The notes: generated by a model not told the origin, from the letters alone. A DNA stretch of 64,000 nucleotides from Salegentibacter sp. R32 (GCF_008692195.1 NZ_RXOM01000018.1:248001-312000); one strand, 5' to 3'. Counted from the first letter of the stretch, positions 41,897-52,411 are shown. Translations and numbers: made by a program.

Positions 41897-42754
41897 TTAT
41901 TTCACCACTAACAGCGGACTTTTTAAACTTTCATTGAATAGTTCTTCGGTTAAACTTCCTATAAGAAGCGAAGAAATATTATTGCCGCCTTTGTCTGAAA
42001 GCACTACTAAATCTGGATGACGTTTTTCAATTTCCAGTAAAAACTTTTCACTTACGCTTTTATCTTTCGCATAAATTAATTCTTTTTTATCTGGTGTGTT
42101 GATTACAAATTTTTTGAAAAACTTGGTTGATTTTTGCTCAAGATGCTTTTCTATTTTTTCAACAGCATCATCTTTGGGTACATAAGGTGAAAACTGAATA
42201 GGAACGTGATAAATGTGAAGCGAGTTGAGTTGAAATTTAATTTTGTCTCTTATCTGTTCTACAAATTGAAAGGATTTTTTAGAAGGTCCTGAAAAATCGG
42301 TTCCTATCCATACTTCTTCTAATTTTATATTCGCTGTTTGCGGAACGCTAATGATATGGGATTTAAGAAGTCGTAATAACTTTCCTGTAAGAACACCCGC
42401 TCCTGCTCTAGCTTCTTTATTTCCAACAATGGTAAGGTCAATCCTGTATTTGTTAACCACGTAATCAATGAGGGATTCTGTATTGGAATCTTCAGAAATC
42501 AAGACTTCCCAATTGGCTTTAGTGCTAAATCTTTTTTCTATTTTTTCATTAAGTTCATCCCCTATAAGTTGATCTAAGTTGATTTTGCTGAGTTCTTCTT
42601 CAAATAATTCAGAAATCTCATATTTCTTTATGTTATGAACAAAATAAACGTTTTCAGCTTCTAATTTTTCAGCAAGAAAAGAACTGTATTCAATAAGGTG
42701 ATTGTCTATTGAAGAGAGGTCTAAGGCTACTAAAATATTTTTTACAGTTTCCAT
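41897..42754 (-). CDS. Universal stress protein (two domains)
   Basis: The 285-residue protein has two UspA-like halves: KNILVALDLSSIDNHLIEYSS in the first, and EVWIGTDFSGPSKKSFQFVEQI with DLVVLSDKGGNNISSLLIGSLTEEL near the end in the second. Tandem Usp proteins bind nucleotides and signal stress. Its ATG overlaps the BCCT transporter stop by one base (TAATG), so it probably senses or modulates the transporter. Confidence 0.9.
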   Translation of the reverse strand: METVKNILVALDLSSIDNHLIEYSSFLAEKLEAENVYFVHNIKKYEISELFEEELSKINLDQLIGDELNEKIEKRFSTKANWEVLISEDSNTESLIDYVVNKYRIDLTIVGNKEARAGAGVLTGKLLRLLKSHIISVPQTANIKLEEVWIGTDFSGPSKKSFQFVEQIRDKIKFQLNSLHIYHVPIQFSPYVPKDDAVEKIEKHLEQKSTKFFKKFVINTPDKKELIYAKDKSVSEKFLLEIEKRHPDLVVLSDKGGNNISSLLIGSLTEELFNESLKSPLLVVK

Positions 42755-44367
42755 TATTGGTCTTTTTTATTTCTTCGTTCTACAATTTCTTTTACGACTT
42801 CTTCATAGTCGTCCATTTGTTTTTCAGATTTTTTCTTTTCTAGTTTTTGCAGGTCTTCCTTTAAACCTTTGTAGAGGGAATAACACATGATAAGCAAAAT
42901 GATGGCAAAGGGCAGGCCGGTAACAATAGTTGCAGTTTGCAAAGCTTCTAACCCACCGCCAATTAAAAGAACGGCAGCTACGGCACCTTCGGTGACGGCC
43001 CAAAAAATACGCTGTCCCACGGGTGCATCAATTTTCCCTCCTGAAGTTAAACTGTCGACTACTAACGAACCGGAATCTGATGAGGTAATAAAAAATCCGG
43101 CAATAAGAATCACAGCAACTATATTAATGACCATTGAAAGTGGGTAATCTTGGAAAAATACAAATAAAGCGGTAGCGATATCATCTTGTACGGCATCAAC
43201 TATAGTGGTGTCGCCACCTAATGCCTGTTGAATGGAAACACTACCAAAAGCAGACATCCAGAAAAAAGTTACTAAGGAAGGAACCAATAAAACACCTAAA
43301 ATAAATTCACGGATGGTTCGTCCTTTAGAAATTCTAGCGATGAACATTCCCACAAAAGGAGACCAGCCAATCCACCAACCCCAATAGAAAACAGTCCAAT
43401 CGTTTTGCCAAGAATTTCCGCTGTAGGTTTCACTCCACGTTGAAATTTTTAAGAAGTTGAAAAAATAACTTCCTGTATTTTCTACAAATGAACGGAAAAT
43501 AAATAGGGTAGGACCTAAAATTAAAGCAAGCAATAATAAAACTACAGCTACACGCATGTTCCATTCACTTAAAATTTTAACTCCTTTGTCAACTCCTAAC
43601 ACTACTGAAGTGGTGGCTACTAAGGTAATTCCGGCAATTAATAGCACTTGGGTTAAAGTACCGTCGGCAATGCCAAATACGTGATTTAAACCGCTGGCAA
43701 TTTGTTGAACGCCAAAACCTAGGGAAGTTGCTAAGCCAAATAGTGTAGCAAGCACCGCAAAAATATCGATGGCATCCCCAATTTTACCATGAATTTTATC
43801 ACCCAAAAACGGATAGAAAATAGACCGGATAGTCAGCGGTAATCCTCTGGAAAATGTAAAATAGGAAAGTGCTAAACCTACTAAAGCATAAACTGCCCAA
43901 GCGTGAAAGCCCCAATGTAAAAAGGTGAAATTCATCGCTTCTTGAGCGGCAGCAACGGTATTGGCTTCAGCGGTGGCAGGATTAATAAGGTGTTTTACCG
44001 GTTCGGCAACACCAAAAAAGAGTAGTCCAATTCCCATTCCGGCGCTAAAAAGCATAGCAAACCAGGACATGGTTTTAAATTCGGGTTTGGCTTTTTGTCC
44101 GCCAATCCTCAGCTTTCCGTATTTTCCTAAAGCAAGATAAACCAAGAACACCAAGAAGAGGTTAATGGTTAATATGAAAAACCAGTCGGCATTTTCTGCA
44201 ACGGCATGTTGAATGTTTTTAAATGCTTTTTCTGCTTGCTTTTCAAAAATTAAAGTGAGCGTAATACTTACAATAATGAAAAAGGAAGAAATGAAAAACA
44301 CCGGACCGTTGACGTCCAGTCCAAAAATTGATTTTTTTTCGTCGCTTCGAGTAACTTTTTTAGCCAT
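42754..44367 (-). CDS. BCCT family transporter
   Basis: The 537-residue protein has about twelve membrane helices and the BCCT signature: GMGIGLLFFGVAEPVKHL, WGFHAWAVYALVGL and the Trp-rich WGWWIGWSPFVGMFIARIS with RTIREFI. Such carriers import betaine, choline, carnitine or other quaternary amines, coupled to sodium or proton. The cytoplasmic C-terminus is charged. It lies between an outer-membrane porin-like gene and a universal stress gene, suggesting an uptake system for an osmolyte. Confidence 0.95.
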   Translation of the reverse strand: MAKKVTRSDEKKSIFGLDVNGPVFFISSFFIIVSITLTLIFEKQAEKAFKNIQHAVAENADWFFILTINLFLVFLVYLALGKYGKLRIGGQKAKPEFKTMSWFAMLFSAGMGIGLLFFGVAEPVKHLINPATAEANTVAAAQEAMNFTFLHWGFHAWAVYALVGLALSYFTFSRGLPLTIRSIFYPFLGDKIHGKIGDAIDIFAVLATLFGLATSLGFGVQQIASGLNHVFGIADGTLTQVLLIAGITLVATTSVVLGVDKGVKILSEWNMRVAVVLLLLALILGPTLFIFRSFVENTGSYFFNFLKISTWSETYSGNSWQNDWTVFYWGWWIGWSPFVGMFIARISKGRTIREFILGVLLVPSLVTFFWMSAFGSVSIQQALGGDTTIVDAVQDDIATALFVFFQDYPLSMVINIVAVILIAGFFITSSDSGSLVVDSLTSGGKIDAPVGQRIFWAVTEGAVAAVLLIGGGLEALQTATIVTGLPFAIILLIMCYSLYKGLKEDLQKLEKKKSEKQMDDYEEVVKEIVERRNKKDQ

Positions 44368-44381
44368 AAATTATATTTTGA

Positions 44382-45527
44382 TTAAAAGTAGTATCCAATA
44401 TTAATGTTGAACCGGGCTTCCCAATTTGCATCAGGATTTCCGGTTGAAAAATCGTCTTCAAAATTACCGCCAAGCCAAGAATGATTGTATCCTGCTGCGT
44501 AGTCAATATAAGTATAAACTTGCCCTGCGGTAACGAGCAAGCCGGTGACGTTCATAAAAGAATCGGTGAATTCTTTTTCTTTTTTCTGCATATAACCAAA
44601 GTCATTGTAAACTTCAATTTCAGAAACTGGTCCCCATGCTACGGAAATTTTTTTAGAAACCGCAAGCGTATACATATTAAAATCGGCTGCAATTTCATAG
44701 GGAGTTCCATAAGCGCCCATTTTTAAAATTTCATTGGACTGTCCTTCTTCATTTTCAGGGGAGTGGGAAACGGTAATCGCTTCAGTTTTTAAATTCCAAT
44801 TGTTCCAATTTAATTCGTAATGCAATGCTAATGCGTAATGACTTCCATTTCTATTGGTGTCAATATTGTAAAGGCTTCCATATTGACCGGAAAATCCTAT
44901 TCGATGTTGAATGCTATCTCCTAATTTACGAACAATTTTTCCGTTAAACTGATTGGTTTCTTTATTTCTTCCTACCACATCGTAAGAATACCTACTGGAA
45001 TTATTTTCGGTATCTCCACCAAAGTTTAATTCTTCCGCATTTTTCAAAAAAGCAAAAGCATATTCCCATTTTTCATCTTTATGAAGGTATTTGAAGCCCA
45101 TATCATGGTCGTCTTCTAAACCAACATAATAAGTGATATTAAAAAACCAGTTATGGGAATTGTATTGTTTGATGCCGAAGGGAACGTAAACCAATCCCAC
45201 GTGAATCTGATTTTTTTCGTTGAATTTATAACCAACCCAACCTTGTTTAAGAAAACCGCCCCCGAAAGCTTCAGAATATAATCGGTATTCTGCATTCAAA
45301 AAAACACCTTTGTAAGAGGCTTTGGCATTAATACGAAACATATCGTAGCCAAATTCACCTCCTTTGGTCTTTTGCTCTTCTTTCCACGAAGAATAAATAT
45401 AGTTGAAACGTAAAGCACCGCCGAGATCGAGCTCAGGTTTTTCTTTTTCTTGGCTAAAACTTAAAAAAGGAAATACTAAAAAAATAGATAGCCTAAAGAA
45501 ATAGGAGACTTTTAGAATTTTGAACAT
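44382..45527 (-). CDS. Outer-membrane porin-like beta-barrel protein
   Basis: A signal peptide (about 1-25, ending LSFSQ) is followed by a barrel of alternating strands (LGGALRFNYIYSSW, DMFRINAKASYKGVFLNAEYRLY) that ends in a terminal aromatic (IGYYF), as expected for an outer-membrane barrel inserted by Bam. The family is typical of porin-like proteins of Bacteroidota. It starts the unit with the BCCT transporter, 14 bp apart, and may let the transported solute through the outer membrane. Confidence 0.8.
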   Translation of the reverse strand: MFKILKVSYFFRLSIFLVFPFLSFSQEKEKPELDLGGALRFNYIYSSWKEEQKTKGGEFGYDMFRINAKASYKGVFLNAEYRLYSEAFGGGFLKQGWVGYKFNEKNQIHVGLVYVPFGIKQYNSHNWFFNITYYVGLEDDHDMGFKYLHKDEKWEYAFAFLKNAEELNFGGDTENNSSRYSYDVVGRNKETNQFNGKIVRKLGDSIQHRIGFSGQYGSLYNIDTNRNGSHYALALHYELNWNNWNLKTEAITVSHSPENEEGQSNEILKMGAYGTPYEIAADFNMYTLAVSKKISVAWGPVSEIEVYNDFGYMQKKEKEFTDSFMNVTGLLVTAGQVYTYIDYAAGYNHSWLGGNFEDDFSTGNPDANWEARFNINIGYYF

Positions 45528-45609
45528 TCTTAATTTTTTGGTTGGTTATCCGGGAAATTAAGACGAAAATTCTAGAACTTCTTGTAAAAGGCTAAATATT
45601 AATAATACT

Positions 45610-46428
45610 TTAAAACTTTTTGATGGTTTGCCTAATTTTGACCAAGTTTGATAATAGTTTTTCTAGATACTGAAGGTCGAGCATATTGGCTCCATCACTT
45701 TTTGCATTGGCAGGATCAAAATGTGTTTCAATAAAAAGTCCATCAACGTGGTTAACTACTCCAGCCCGGGCGATGGTTTCAATCATATCGGGTCTTCCTC
45801 CGGTGACACCACTACTTTGGTTAGGTTGCTGAAGGGAATGTGTGACGTCTAACACAGTAGGAGCGAATTTTCGCATCGTTGGAATTCCGCGGAAATCTAC
45901 AATTAAATCCTGATAGCCAAACATCGTTCCTCGATCGGTCACCATTACTTGTTCGTTATTACAATCGGTCACTTTGGTAACGGCGTGTTGCATACTTTCT
46001 GGACTCATAAACTGTCCTTTTTTCAAGTTAACTACTTTTCCGGTTTCTGCTGCAGCCACTACCAAATCGGTTTGACGAACAAGAAATGCAGGGATTTGTA
46101 GTACATCTACATATTCAGCAGCTTTTTGCGCATCACTAATTTCGTGAATATCGGTAACGGTAGGAACATGAAAAGTTTCAGACACTTTACGAAGAATCTT
46201 TAAGGCTTTTTCATCGCCAATTCCGGTAAAACTATCAATCCTACTTCGGTTAGCTTTTTTAAAACTTCCTTTAAACACGTAAGGAATGCCTAACTTATCG
46301 GTAATACCAACTACTTTTTCTGCAATTCGTAAGGCCATTTCTTCACCTTCAATAGCACAAGGTCCGGCTAATAGAAAAAAGTTGTCTTTATCGGTATGCT
46401 TTATATTTGGGATGTTTTCTAATTTCAT
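45610..46428 (-). CDS. kdsA: 3-deoxy-8-phosphooctulonate synthase
   Basis: KdsA condenses phosphoenolpyruvate with arabinose 5-phosphate to give Kdo-8-phosphate for lipopolysaccharide. The 272-residue barrel has LAGPCAIEGE, FKGSFKKANRSRI, TDIHE, MVTDRGTMFGYQDLIVD and ThHSLQQP-like DVTHSLQQPN. Length and start are standard. Monocistronic or with the downstream operon; the gap to the porin gene is 82 bp. Confidence 0.95.
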   Translation of the reverse strand: MKLENIPNIKHTDKDNFFLLAGPCAIEGEEMALRIAEKVVGITDKLGIPYVFKGSFKKANRSRIDSFTGIGDEKALKILRKVSETFHVPTVTDIHEISDAQKAAEYVDVLQIPAFLVRQTDLVVAAAETGKVVNLKKGQFMSPESMQHAVTKVTDCNNEQVMVTDRGTMFGYQDLIVDFRGIPTMRKFAPTVLDVTHSLQQPNQSSGVTGGRPDMIETIARAGVVNHVDGLFIETHFDPANAKSDGANMLDLQYLEKLLSNLVKIRQTIKKF

Positions 46429-46468
46429 AAACTGAATTTTAATGCAAAGGTAATTAATTATTCAGTAG

Positions 46469-46738
46469 CTAAAATTTCATTTTATCTTTTGAAATATAGT
46501 TCTTTAAAATAATCCCAACGTATGTAGTTGAAAGGAATATAGAGTTTCCAAATTTCATTTTACTGATTATTCCTTTTTTATAGAGTCGTGTTCCATCTAA
46601 AAGTGGCCTGTAAATAAAAACATAGGAAACAAGTACAATGATGAATGGGGTACTTTCGATTAATTCAGCTTTCTTCAGGAGAAAAAGTAACAGCATGGGA
46701 AGGAAAACTGCTAAATAATACAAGAATAAGTTCCGCAT
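46469..46738 (-). CDS. Small membrane protein (89 aa)
   Basis: Two hydrophobic helices (about 5-22 and 30-45) precede a segment YRPLLDGTRLYKKGII and a third weak helix. Family not recognised. It is 40 bp upstream of kdsA on the same strand. Confidence 0.65.
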   Translation of the reverse strand: MRNLFLYYLAVFLPMLLLFLLKKAELIESTPFIIVLVSYVFIYRPLLDGTRLYKKGIISKMKFGNSIFLSTTYVGIILKNYISKDKMKF

Positions 46739-46848
46739 AAGAAAGGTCGATTTGCTTCAACGTTAAGGCTTTGCGAGTAGAATTTCAACATTCCATTAAA
46801 TAGCGCTATAATTTTACGTTTATTGCTTTATTTCCAGAAAATTAAGCT

Positions 46849-46856
46849 TACATTTG
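46849..46856 (+). promoter_or_regulatory. Probable typA promoter -7 element
   Basis: TACATTTG fits the TAnnTTTG -7 consensus 23 bp before the typA start. A clear -33 TTTG at standard spacing is not visible (ATTG lies 23 bp upstream). Confidence 0.5.
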
Positions 46857-46878
46857 CAGCCTTTTAAAAGAGGCTTTT

Positions 46879-48681
46879 ATGACAGCAATTAGAAATATTG
46901 CAATTATTGCACACGTTGACCACGGTAAGACTACCTTGGTAGACAAAATTATGTACCACTGCCGTTTGTTTCGTGATAACGAAAGCACCGGTGAATTAAT
47001 CTTGGATAACAACGATTTAGAACGTGAACGTGGAATCACGATTACTTCTAAAAACGTTTCGGTAACTTATAAGGATACCAAAATTAATATTATTGATACT
47101 CCTGGTCACGCCGATTTTGGTGGAGAAGTAGAGCGTGTTTTGAACATGGCCGATGGAGTGTTACTATTGGTTGATGCTTTTGAAGGACCAATGCCACAAA
47201 CGCGTTTTGTACTTCAAAAAGCGATTGATCTTGGGTTGAAGCCTTGCGTGGTCGTTAACAAAGTAGATAAAGAAAACTGTACACCAGATGAAGTACACGA
47301 GAAAGTGTTTGATTTGATGTTTGAATTAGGTGCTGAAGAGTGGCAGTTAGATTTCCCTACGGTTTATGGTTCAGCCAAAAACAATTGGATGAGCGAAGAT
47401 TGGAAAAAGGAAACCGATAGCATTGAGCCTTTATTAGATATGGTCATGGAACATATTCCTGCACCAAAAGTAGATAAAGAAGGAACACCGCAAATGTTAA
47501 TTACTTCCTTAGATTTCTCTTCGTTTACCGGAAGAATTGCTATCGGACGTTTACACCGTGGTATTTTAAAAGAAGGAATGCAAGTTTCTTTAGTGAAGCG
47601 TGATGGAAGCATCAAGAAAACAAGAATTAAAGAACTACATACATTTGAAGGTTTAGGCCGTAGAAAAGTTGAAGAAGTTGTAGCCGGAGATATTTGTGCG
47701 GTAGTTGGTTTAGAAGGTTTTGATATTGGTGATACGATTGCCGATTTTGAAAATCCTGAAGCTTTAAAAACTATCGCTATCGACGAACCAACGATGAGTA
47801 TGTTGTTTACCATCAACGATTCTCCTTTCTTCGGAAAAGACGGAAAGTTTGTGACGTCACGACATATTAAGGAACGTTTAATGAAAGAGTTGGAGAAAAA
47901 CTTAGCGCTTCGGGTAGAAGAAACCGATAGTGCCGATAAGTTTATGGTGTACGGTCGTGGAGTTCTTCATTTATCTGTTCTTATTGAAACTATGCGTCGT
48001 GAAGGTTATGAATTGCAAATTGGTCAGCCACAAGTTATCATCAAAGAAATTGATGGTGTGAAATGTGAGCCGGTAGAAGAATTAACTATCGATTTACCGG
48101 AAAATGTTTCAGGTAAAGCGGTAGAATTTGTGACGCTTCGTAAAGGTGAAATGTTAAGTATGGAAGCTAAAGGCGACCGTATGGTTTGTGAGTTTATCAT
48201 TCCATCTCGTGGAATCATTGGTCTCCGTAACCAATTATTAACTGCAACTGCCGGTGAAGCGATTATGGCGCACCGTTTTAAAGAATATCAACCATTAAAA
48301 GGAGGTATTCCTGAGCGTTTAAATGGTTCGTTGGTTTCTATGGAAAAAGGAACAGCTATTCCTTATTCTATCGATAAACTTCAAGATAGAGGGCGTTTCT
48401 TCGTAGACCCGGGAGAAGATATTTATGAAGGTCAGGTAATTGGTGAAAATTCACGTCAGGATGATATGACGGTGAATATTACCAAAACCAAAAAACTGTC
48501 GAATGTACGTTCTTCAGGAGCCGATGAAAAAGCGAAAATTGTTCCAGCGATTAAGTTTAGCTTAGAAGAAGCTTTGGAATATATTCAAAAAGATGAATAT
48601 GTAGAAGTAACGCCTAATCACTTAAGGTTACGTAAAATTTTCTTAACTGAAAACGAGCGAAAAAGAAATAAGATTATCTAA
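46879..48681 (+). CDS. typA: Translational GTPase TypA/BipA
   Basis: The 600-residue GTPase has G1 AHVDHGKTT at 10-18, switch region [13 protein letters not shown]3 [15 protein letters not shown], and G4 NKVD, followed by the EF-G-like domains and the TypA-specific C-terminus ([25 protein letters not shown] in the region 525-550). TypA binds the ribosome under stress and helps 50S assembly. It is monocistronic, with its own promoter element and a terminator at 48703-48733. Confidence 0.97.
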   Translation: MTAIRNIAIIAHVDHGKTTLVDKIMYHCRLFRDNESTGELILDNNDLERERGITITSKNVSVTYKDTKINIIDTPGHADFGGEVERVLNMADGVLLLVDAFEGPMPQTRFVLQKAIDLGLKPCVVVNKVDKENCTPDEVHEKVFDLMFELGAEEWQLDFPTVYGSAKNNWMSEDWKKETDSIEPLLDMVMEHIPAPKVDKEGTPQMLITSLDFSSFTGRIAIGRLHRGILKEGMQVSLVKRDGSIKKTRIKELHTFEGLGRRKVEEVVAGDICAVVGLEGFDIGDTIADFENPEALKTIAIDEPTMSMLFTINDSPFFGKDGKFVTSRHIKERLMKELEKNLALRVEETDSADKFMVYGRGVLHLSVLIETMRREGYELQIGQPQVIIKEIDGVKCEPVEELTIDLPENVSGKAVEFVTLRKGEMLSMEAKGDRMVCEFIIPSRGIIGLRNQLLTATAGEAIMAHRFKEYQPLKGGIPERLNGSLVSMEKGTAIPYSIDKLQDRGRFFVDPGEDIYEGQVIGENSRQDDMTVNITKTKKLSNVRSSGADEKAKIVPAIKFSLEEALEYIQKDEYVEVTPNHLRLRKIFLTENERKRNKII

Positions 48682-48702
48682 GAAAATAAATCTTCAATTT
48701 TA

Positions 48703-48733
48703 AAAATCCCGAGCAGTTGTTCGGGATTTTTTA
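48703..48733 (+). terminator. typA terminator
   Basis: AATCCCGA and TCGGGATT around an 8-base loop form a strong hairpin followed by six T residues, just after the typA stop. Confidence 0.88.
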
Positions 48734-48782
48734 CTTTTATAGCCGCGAAGCCTAAAAAAATAGTAATTTAGAAGTTTAAATT

Positions 48783-49766
48783 GTGCCTTTGAAAACCTTA
48801 CGTGTAGAACAATATTCAGCCGAAAAAAAAGTAGCGTGGAATGCTTTCGTAAAACAAGCTAAAAACGCGACTTTTCTTTTTGATCGTAATTTTATGGATT
48901 ATCATCAAGATCGTTTTCAAGATTTTTCGTTGATGATTTATGAAAAGCAAAAACTAATTGCTGTTTTACCCGCAAATAGAGTGGGGAATGAAATATTTTC
49001 TCATCAAGGCTTGACGTATGGCGGATTTATACTTTCAAGAAAAATAAAGTTTGAAAAAGTTCTGGAAACTGTAAAAGAGAGTCTGAAATATTTAGAAGAA
49101 CAAAATATTTTAAAGCTTCAACTAAAATTAGTACCTAAAATTTATCATATTTATCCTTCAGATGAAATAGATTATTTACTGTTTTTGTTGAATGCAAATA
49201 TTATAAGAAGAGATATTTCTTCAACTATTCAAATAAATGAAGCCCTGAAAATACAATCCAACCGATTGGAAGGTGTGAAGAAAGCGGTGAAGAACGGACT
49301 TCGAATAGAAAAAACAACAAACTTTAATGAATTTTGGGATAAGATTTTAATACCTAATTTATTGAAAGCGCATCAAGCTAAACCTGTTCATTCTTCAAAT
49401 GAGATAAAAAAAATAGCTAAAAATTTCCGTGAAAATATCCATCAATATACTGTTTATAATGATTCAAAAATAGTTGGAGGAGCTACAGTTTTTGAAACAA
49501 AAAAAGTAGCTCATATTCAATACATTTCAGCAGATGAAAATAGACAGCAATTGGGTACACTAGACTTTCTATTTCACTATTTAATAGAAAAAGAATTTAA
49601 AGATAAATCTTATTTTGATTTTGGAACTTCCAATGAAGCTCAAGGACTAAAGTTAAATAAAGGATTGTTGTACTGGAAGGAATGCTTTGGAGGAAGAAGT
49701 GTTGTTCATGATTTTTATGAAATTGAGATTAAAAATCATAAAAGATTAAATCATATTTTTATATAA
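48783..49766 (+). CDS. GNAT/FemAB-like acyltransferase
   Basis: The 327-residue protein has the layout of the Acetyltransf_6/FemAB-like group: an N-terminal NATFLFDRNFMDYHQDRFQDFSL, HQGLTYGGFIL near residue 78, and a C-terminal half with IVGGATVFETKKVAHIQYISA and DFGTSNEAQGLKLNKGLLYWKECFGG. It starts with GTG; no closer ATG fits. It overlaps the aminotransferase gene by one base (TAATG). It could N-acylate the amino sugar made by that enzyme, which is inference. Confidence 0.82.
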   Translation: MPLKTLRVEQYSAEKKVAWNAFVKQAKNATFLFDRNFMDYHQDRFQDFSLMIYEKQKLIAVLPANRVGNEIFSHQGLTYGGFILSRKIKFEKVLETVKESLKYLEEQNILKLQLKLVPKIYHIYPSDEIDYLLFLLNANIIRRDISSTIQINEALKIQSNRLEGVKKAVKNGLRIEKTTNFNEFWDKILIPNLLKAHQAKPVHSSNEIKKIAKNFRENIHQYTVYNDSKIVGGATVFETKKVAHIQYISADENRQQLGTLDFLFHYLIEKEFKDKSYFDFGTSNEAQGLKLNKGLLYWKECFGGRSVVHDFYEIEIKNHKRLNHIFI

Positions 49767-50866
49767 TGATCCCATTTTTAGATTTACATAAAATTAATCA
49801 ACCTTACGAAAAGGCTTTTAAAGAAAGCTTTCAAAAGTTTTTAGATTCGGGTTATTATGTATTGGGCAATGCTGTAAAAGAATTTGAACAAGCTTTTGCA
49901 AAGTATTGTGGAGTTAATTATTGTGTAGGAGTAGGGAATGGATTGGATGCTTTAACTTTAATTTTAAAAGCTTATATAGAATTAGGGAAGTTGCAAAAAG
50001 GAGATAAAGTCATTGTCGCTGCCAATACCTATATAGCTACTATTTTAGCTATTAAACATGCAGGTTTAGAACCTGTATTGGTAGAACCGGATGACCAAAC
50101 TTTTAATTTAGATCTGAAAGAAGTAGAAAAAAATATAAATGCTTCTATAAAAGCTATCTTGGTGACTCATTTGTACGGTCAATTAGCCAAGATGAAAAGT
50201 TTAAGAAGAATAGCAGATGAAAATAATTTACTTTTAATCGCCGATGCTGCTCAAGCTCATGGAGCAGAAGATAGAAATGGTAACAAAGCCGGAAGTTTAG
50301 CCGATGCAGTTGGGTTTAGCTTTTACCCTAGTAAGAATTTAGGAGCGTTAGGGGATGGAGGAGCTGTAACCACCAACAATAAAGATTTAGCGAAGGTGAT
50401 TTCTCAACTTAGAAATTACGGAACTTCGTCAAAATATATCAATGAATATATTGGTTTCAATTCTCGTTTAGACGAATTACAAGCCTATTTTTTATTGGAT
50501 AAGCTAAAAGATTTGGATGATGCTAATAGTAATAGGAAACTAGTAGCTTCAAGATATTTAAATGAAATAAAAAATGAGAAAATTAAGCTTCCGTTTTGGG
50601 ATGGGAGTATGGATCATGTTTTTCATTTATTTGTAGTTCAAGTAGAAGATAGAAAAAGGTTTGCTGAGTTTTTAGAAAAGAACCAAATAGGTTATCTTAT
50701 TCATTATCCGCTGCCACCACATCAGCAAAAAGCCTTTTCATACTTTTCAAATTTGTCATTTCCTATCACCGAAAGAATTCATCAGCAAGTAGTGAGTATT
50801 CCCGTAAGTCCGGTAATGGAAGAAGAGGAGGTCTCTAGGGTCATTCAGGTTTTGAATGCTTATTAG
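49766..50866 (+). CDS. DegT/DnrJ/EryC1 family sugar aminotransferase
   Basis: The 366-residue PLP enzyme has DGYYVLGNAVKEFE-like SGYYVLGNAVKEFEQAFA, VGNGLDAL, and the PLP lysine in YPSKNLGALGDGG (K190), plus NYGTSSKY and the family C-terminus IPVSPVM. It transfers an amino group to a keto-deoxy nucleotide sugar; with the 3,4-ketoisomerase at 59077 it fits the FdtA/FdtB route to dTDP-3-amino-3,6-dideoxyhexose. Its last 150 codons are duplicated at 57279-57723. Confidence 0.93.
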   Translation: MIPFLDLHKINQPYEKAFKESFQKFLDSGYYVLGNAVKEFEQAFAKYCGVNYCVGVGNGLDALTLILKAYIELGKLQKGDKVIVAANTYIATILAIKHAGLEPVLVEPDDQTFNLDLKEVEKNINASIKAILVTHLYGQLAKMKSLRRIADENNLLLIADAAQAHGAEDRNGNKAGSLADAVGFSFYPSKNLGALGDGGAVTTNNKDLAKVISQLRNYGTSSKYINEYIGFNSRLDELQAYFLLDKLKDLDDANSNRKLVASRYLNEIKNEKIKLPFWDGSMDHVFHLFVVQVEDRKRFAEFLEKNQIGYLIHYPLPPHQQKAFSYFSNLSFPITERIHQQVVSIPVSPVMEEEEVSRVIQVLNAY

Positions 50867-51025
50867 AATTTTATGTCTTTTAAAATAAAACACTAAAGAA
50901 AATAGACAGATAAGTTTTACTTTCGTTTAAAAAGAATTTGGTCATAATGTTGTGATAATTTTACTTTGTTTTTTGCAAATAAAATATAAGGAAAAAACAC
51001 AGACATAGCATCAGCTATGACGAGT

Positions 51026-51044
51026 ACCTGCCGGACAGGCAGGT
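51026..51044. repeat. 19-bp palindrome in the aminotransferase-flippase gap
   Basis: ACCTGCCGGACAGGCAGGT has 7-bp arms and belongs to the CCTGC/GCAGG family seen at 34444. The rest of the 256-bp gap (50867-51122) holds no gene; the corresponding gap in the duplicate at 57724 is absent. Confidence 0.65.
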
Positions 51045-51122
51045 TTTTAATGAAATAATTGAGAGAAAAGATGTTAAAGAATATGGCATTATATGATTAA
51101 ATTGGTATAAAATACAAGCTAT

Positions 51123-52397
51123 TTGAAAACTCCTAAATTTGTACGCGAAAATTTATTGCTAAAGATAACTTCTTTAAACGCGGTAGTTATTAGCGTTAGA
51201 CTTTTTCTATCACTGTTTATACAACGTATTTTGGCAGAAATGGTTGGGGAAGCTGGAATAGCTAAAATTGGGCAATTACGAAACCTTACCCAAATACTAA
51301 CATCGATTTCTTCACTAGGTATATTTAGTGGTGTTGTAAAGTATATTGCACAATATAAAGAAGATGAAAAGCAGTTACAAAAGCTTTTTTCTACCTCATT
51401 TGTTTTTATTTTAATAGGTTCATTCGTTACGGCAACTTTTCTATTGCTAGCTTCAAGACAGGTTAGTCATTATTTATTTAGCACTGCAGAATATGCCTAC
51501 CTTATAAAGTTAATGGCTGTAGTAGTTCCATTTATAGCTATTCAACAAATATTTAATGCCGTTGTAAATGGCTTATCTGAATACAAGAAATTTGCTTTAA
51601 TTGATTTAGTAGGTTATTTAGTTAGTTCGGCACTGACCATATTTTTTCTTTTTCAATATTATATTGATGGTGTCTTAATAGCCATAGCAGTTACACCTAT
51701 CATTCAATTGCTTATTTTGTTATTTATTTTTATTAAAACCCTAAAAGAGTATATACATTTTTCTGAATTATCATTCAAAATTCCATTTGCAAAAGACTTA
51801 CTTACTTTTTCGCTGATGTCTTTTTTTTCTACTGTTTTATTTAATTATGTAGAAATAGCTATACGGTCTATGCTTATAAGAAAAATATCCGAAATTGATG
51901 CAGGAATATGGACCGCTATGTTAAACATCTCCAAAAATTATATGGTCTTTTCTAATGCTTTATTTTCATTATATGTATTACCTAAGTTTGCCGGAATACA
52001 CAAGGTAAAAGATTTTAAAAAAGAATTATATTCAATATATACTACTTTATTACCTCTTTTTGGCTTGGGAATGATTATTATTTATTTTGCAAGAGATTTA
52101 TTAATACAGCTTGTATATCCAGACTTTATAGGGCTTGCTCCATTATTCAAATGGCAATTAATGGCAGATTTTGTGAAATTAGCTTCCATCATTTTGGCTC
52201 ATCAATTTTTAGCAAAAAAAATGGTAAAGAGCTTTATTTTTTCAGAGATTGTCTCTTTAGCTTTATTTTTCGGTTTAGCTTATTTTCTAACCGATATTTA
52301 TGGGGTAGAAGGTGTAGTAATAGCCAACTTAATTCGTTATTGTTTGTATTTTTTATTGGTTTTATTTTTAGTAATACGCTACTTTAAGAAAAACTAA
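51123..52397 (+). CDS. Polysaccharide flippase (Wzx/O-antigen translocase)
   Basis: The 424-residue protein has about twelve membrane helices and the MATE/PST-type layout of O-antigen flippases (LAEMVGEAGIAKIGQLRNL, SSLGIFSGVVKYIAQYK). It moves lipid-linked sugar units across the inner membrane. The start is TTG (51123), which aligns with the paralogue start at 57724. A broken paralogue follows at 57724-59007. Confidence 0.92.
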   Translation: MKTPKFVRENLLLKITSLNAVVISVRLFLSLFIQRILAEMVGEAGIAKIGQLRNLTQILTSISSLGIFSGVVKYIAQYKEDEKQLQKLFSTSFVFILIGSFVTATFLLLASRQVSHYLFSTAEYAYLIKLMAVVVPFIAIQQIFNAVVNGLSEYKKFALIDLVGYLVSSALTIFFLFQYYIDGVLIAIAVTPIIQLLILLFIFIKTLKEYIHFSELSFKIPFAKDLLTFSLMSFFSTVLFNYVEIAIRSMLIRKISEIDAGIWTAMLNISKNYMVFSNALFSLYVLPKFAGIHKVKDFKKELYSIYTTLLPLFGLGMIIIYFARDLLIQLVYPDFIGLAPLFKWQLMADFVKLASIILAHQFLAKKMVKSFIFSEIVSLALFFGLAYFLTDIYGVEGVVIANLIRYCLYFLLVLFLVIRYFKKN

Positions 52398-52411
52398 TTA
52401 CGGGTAATCAA

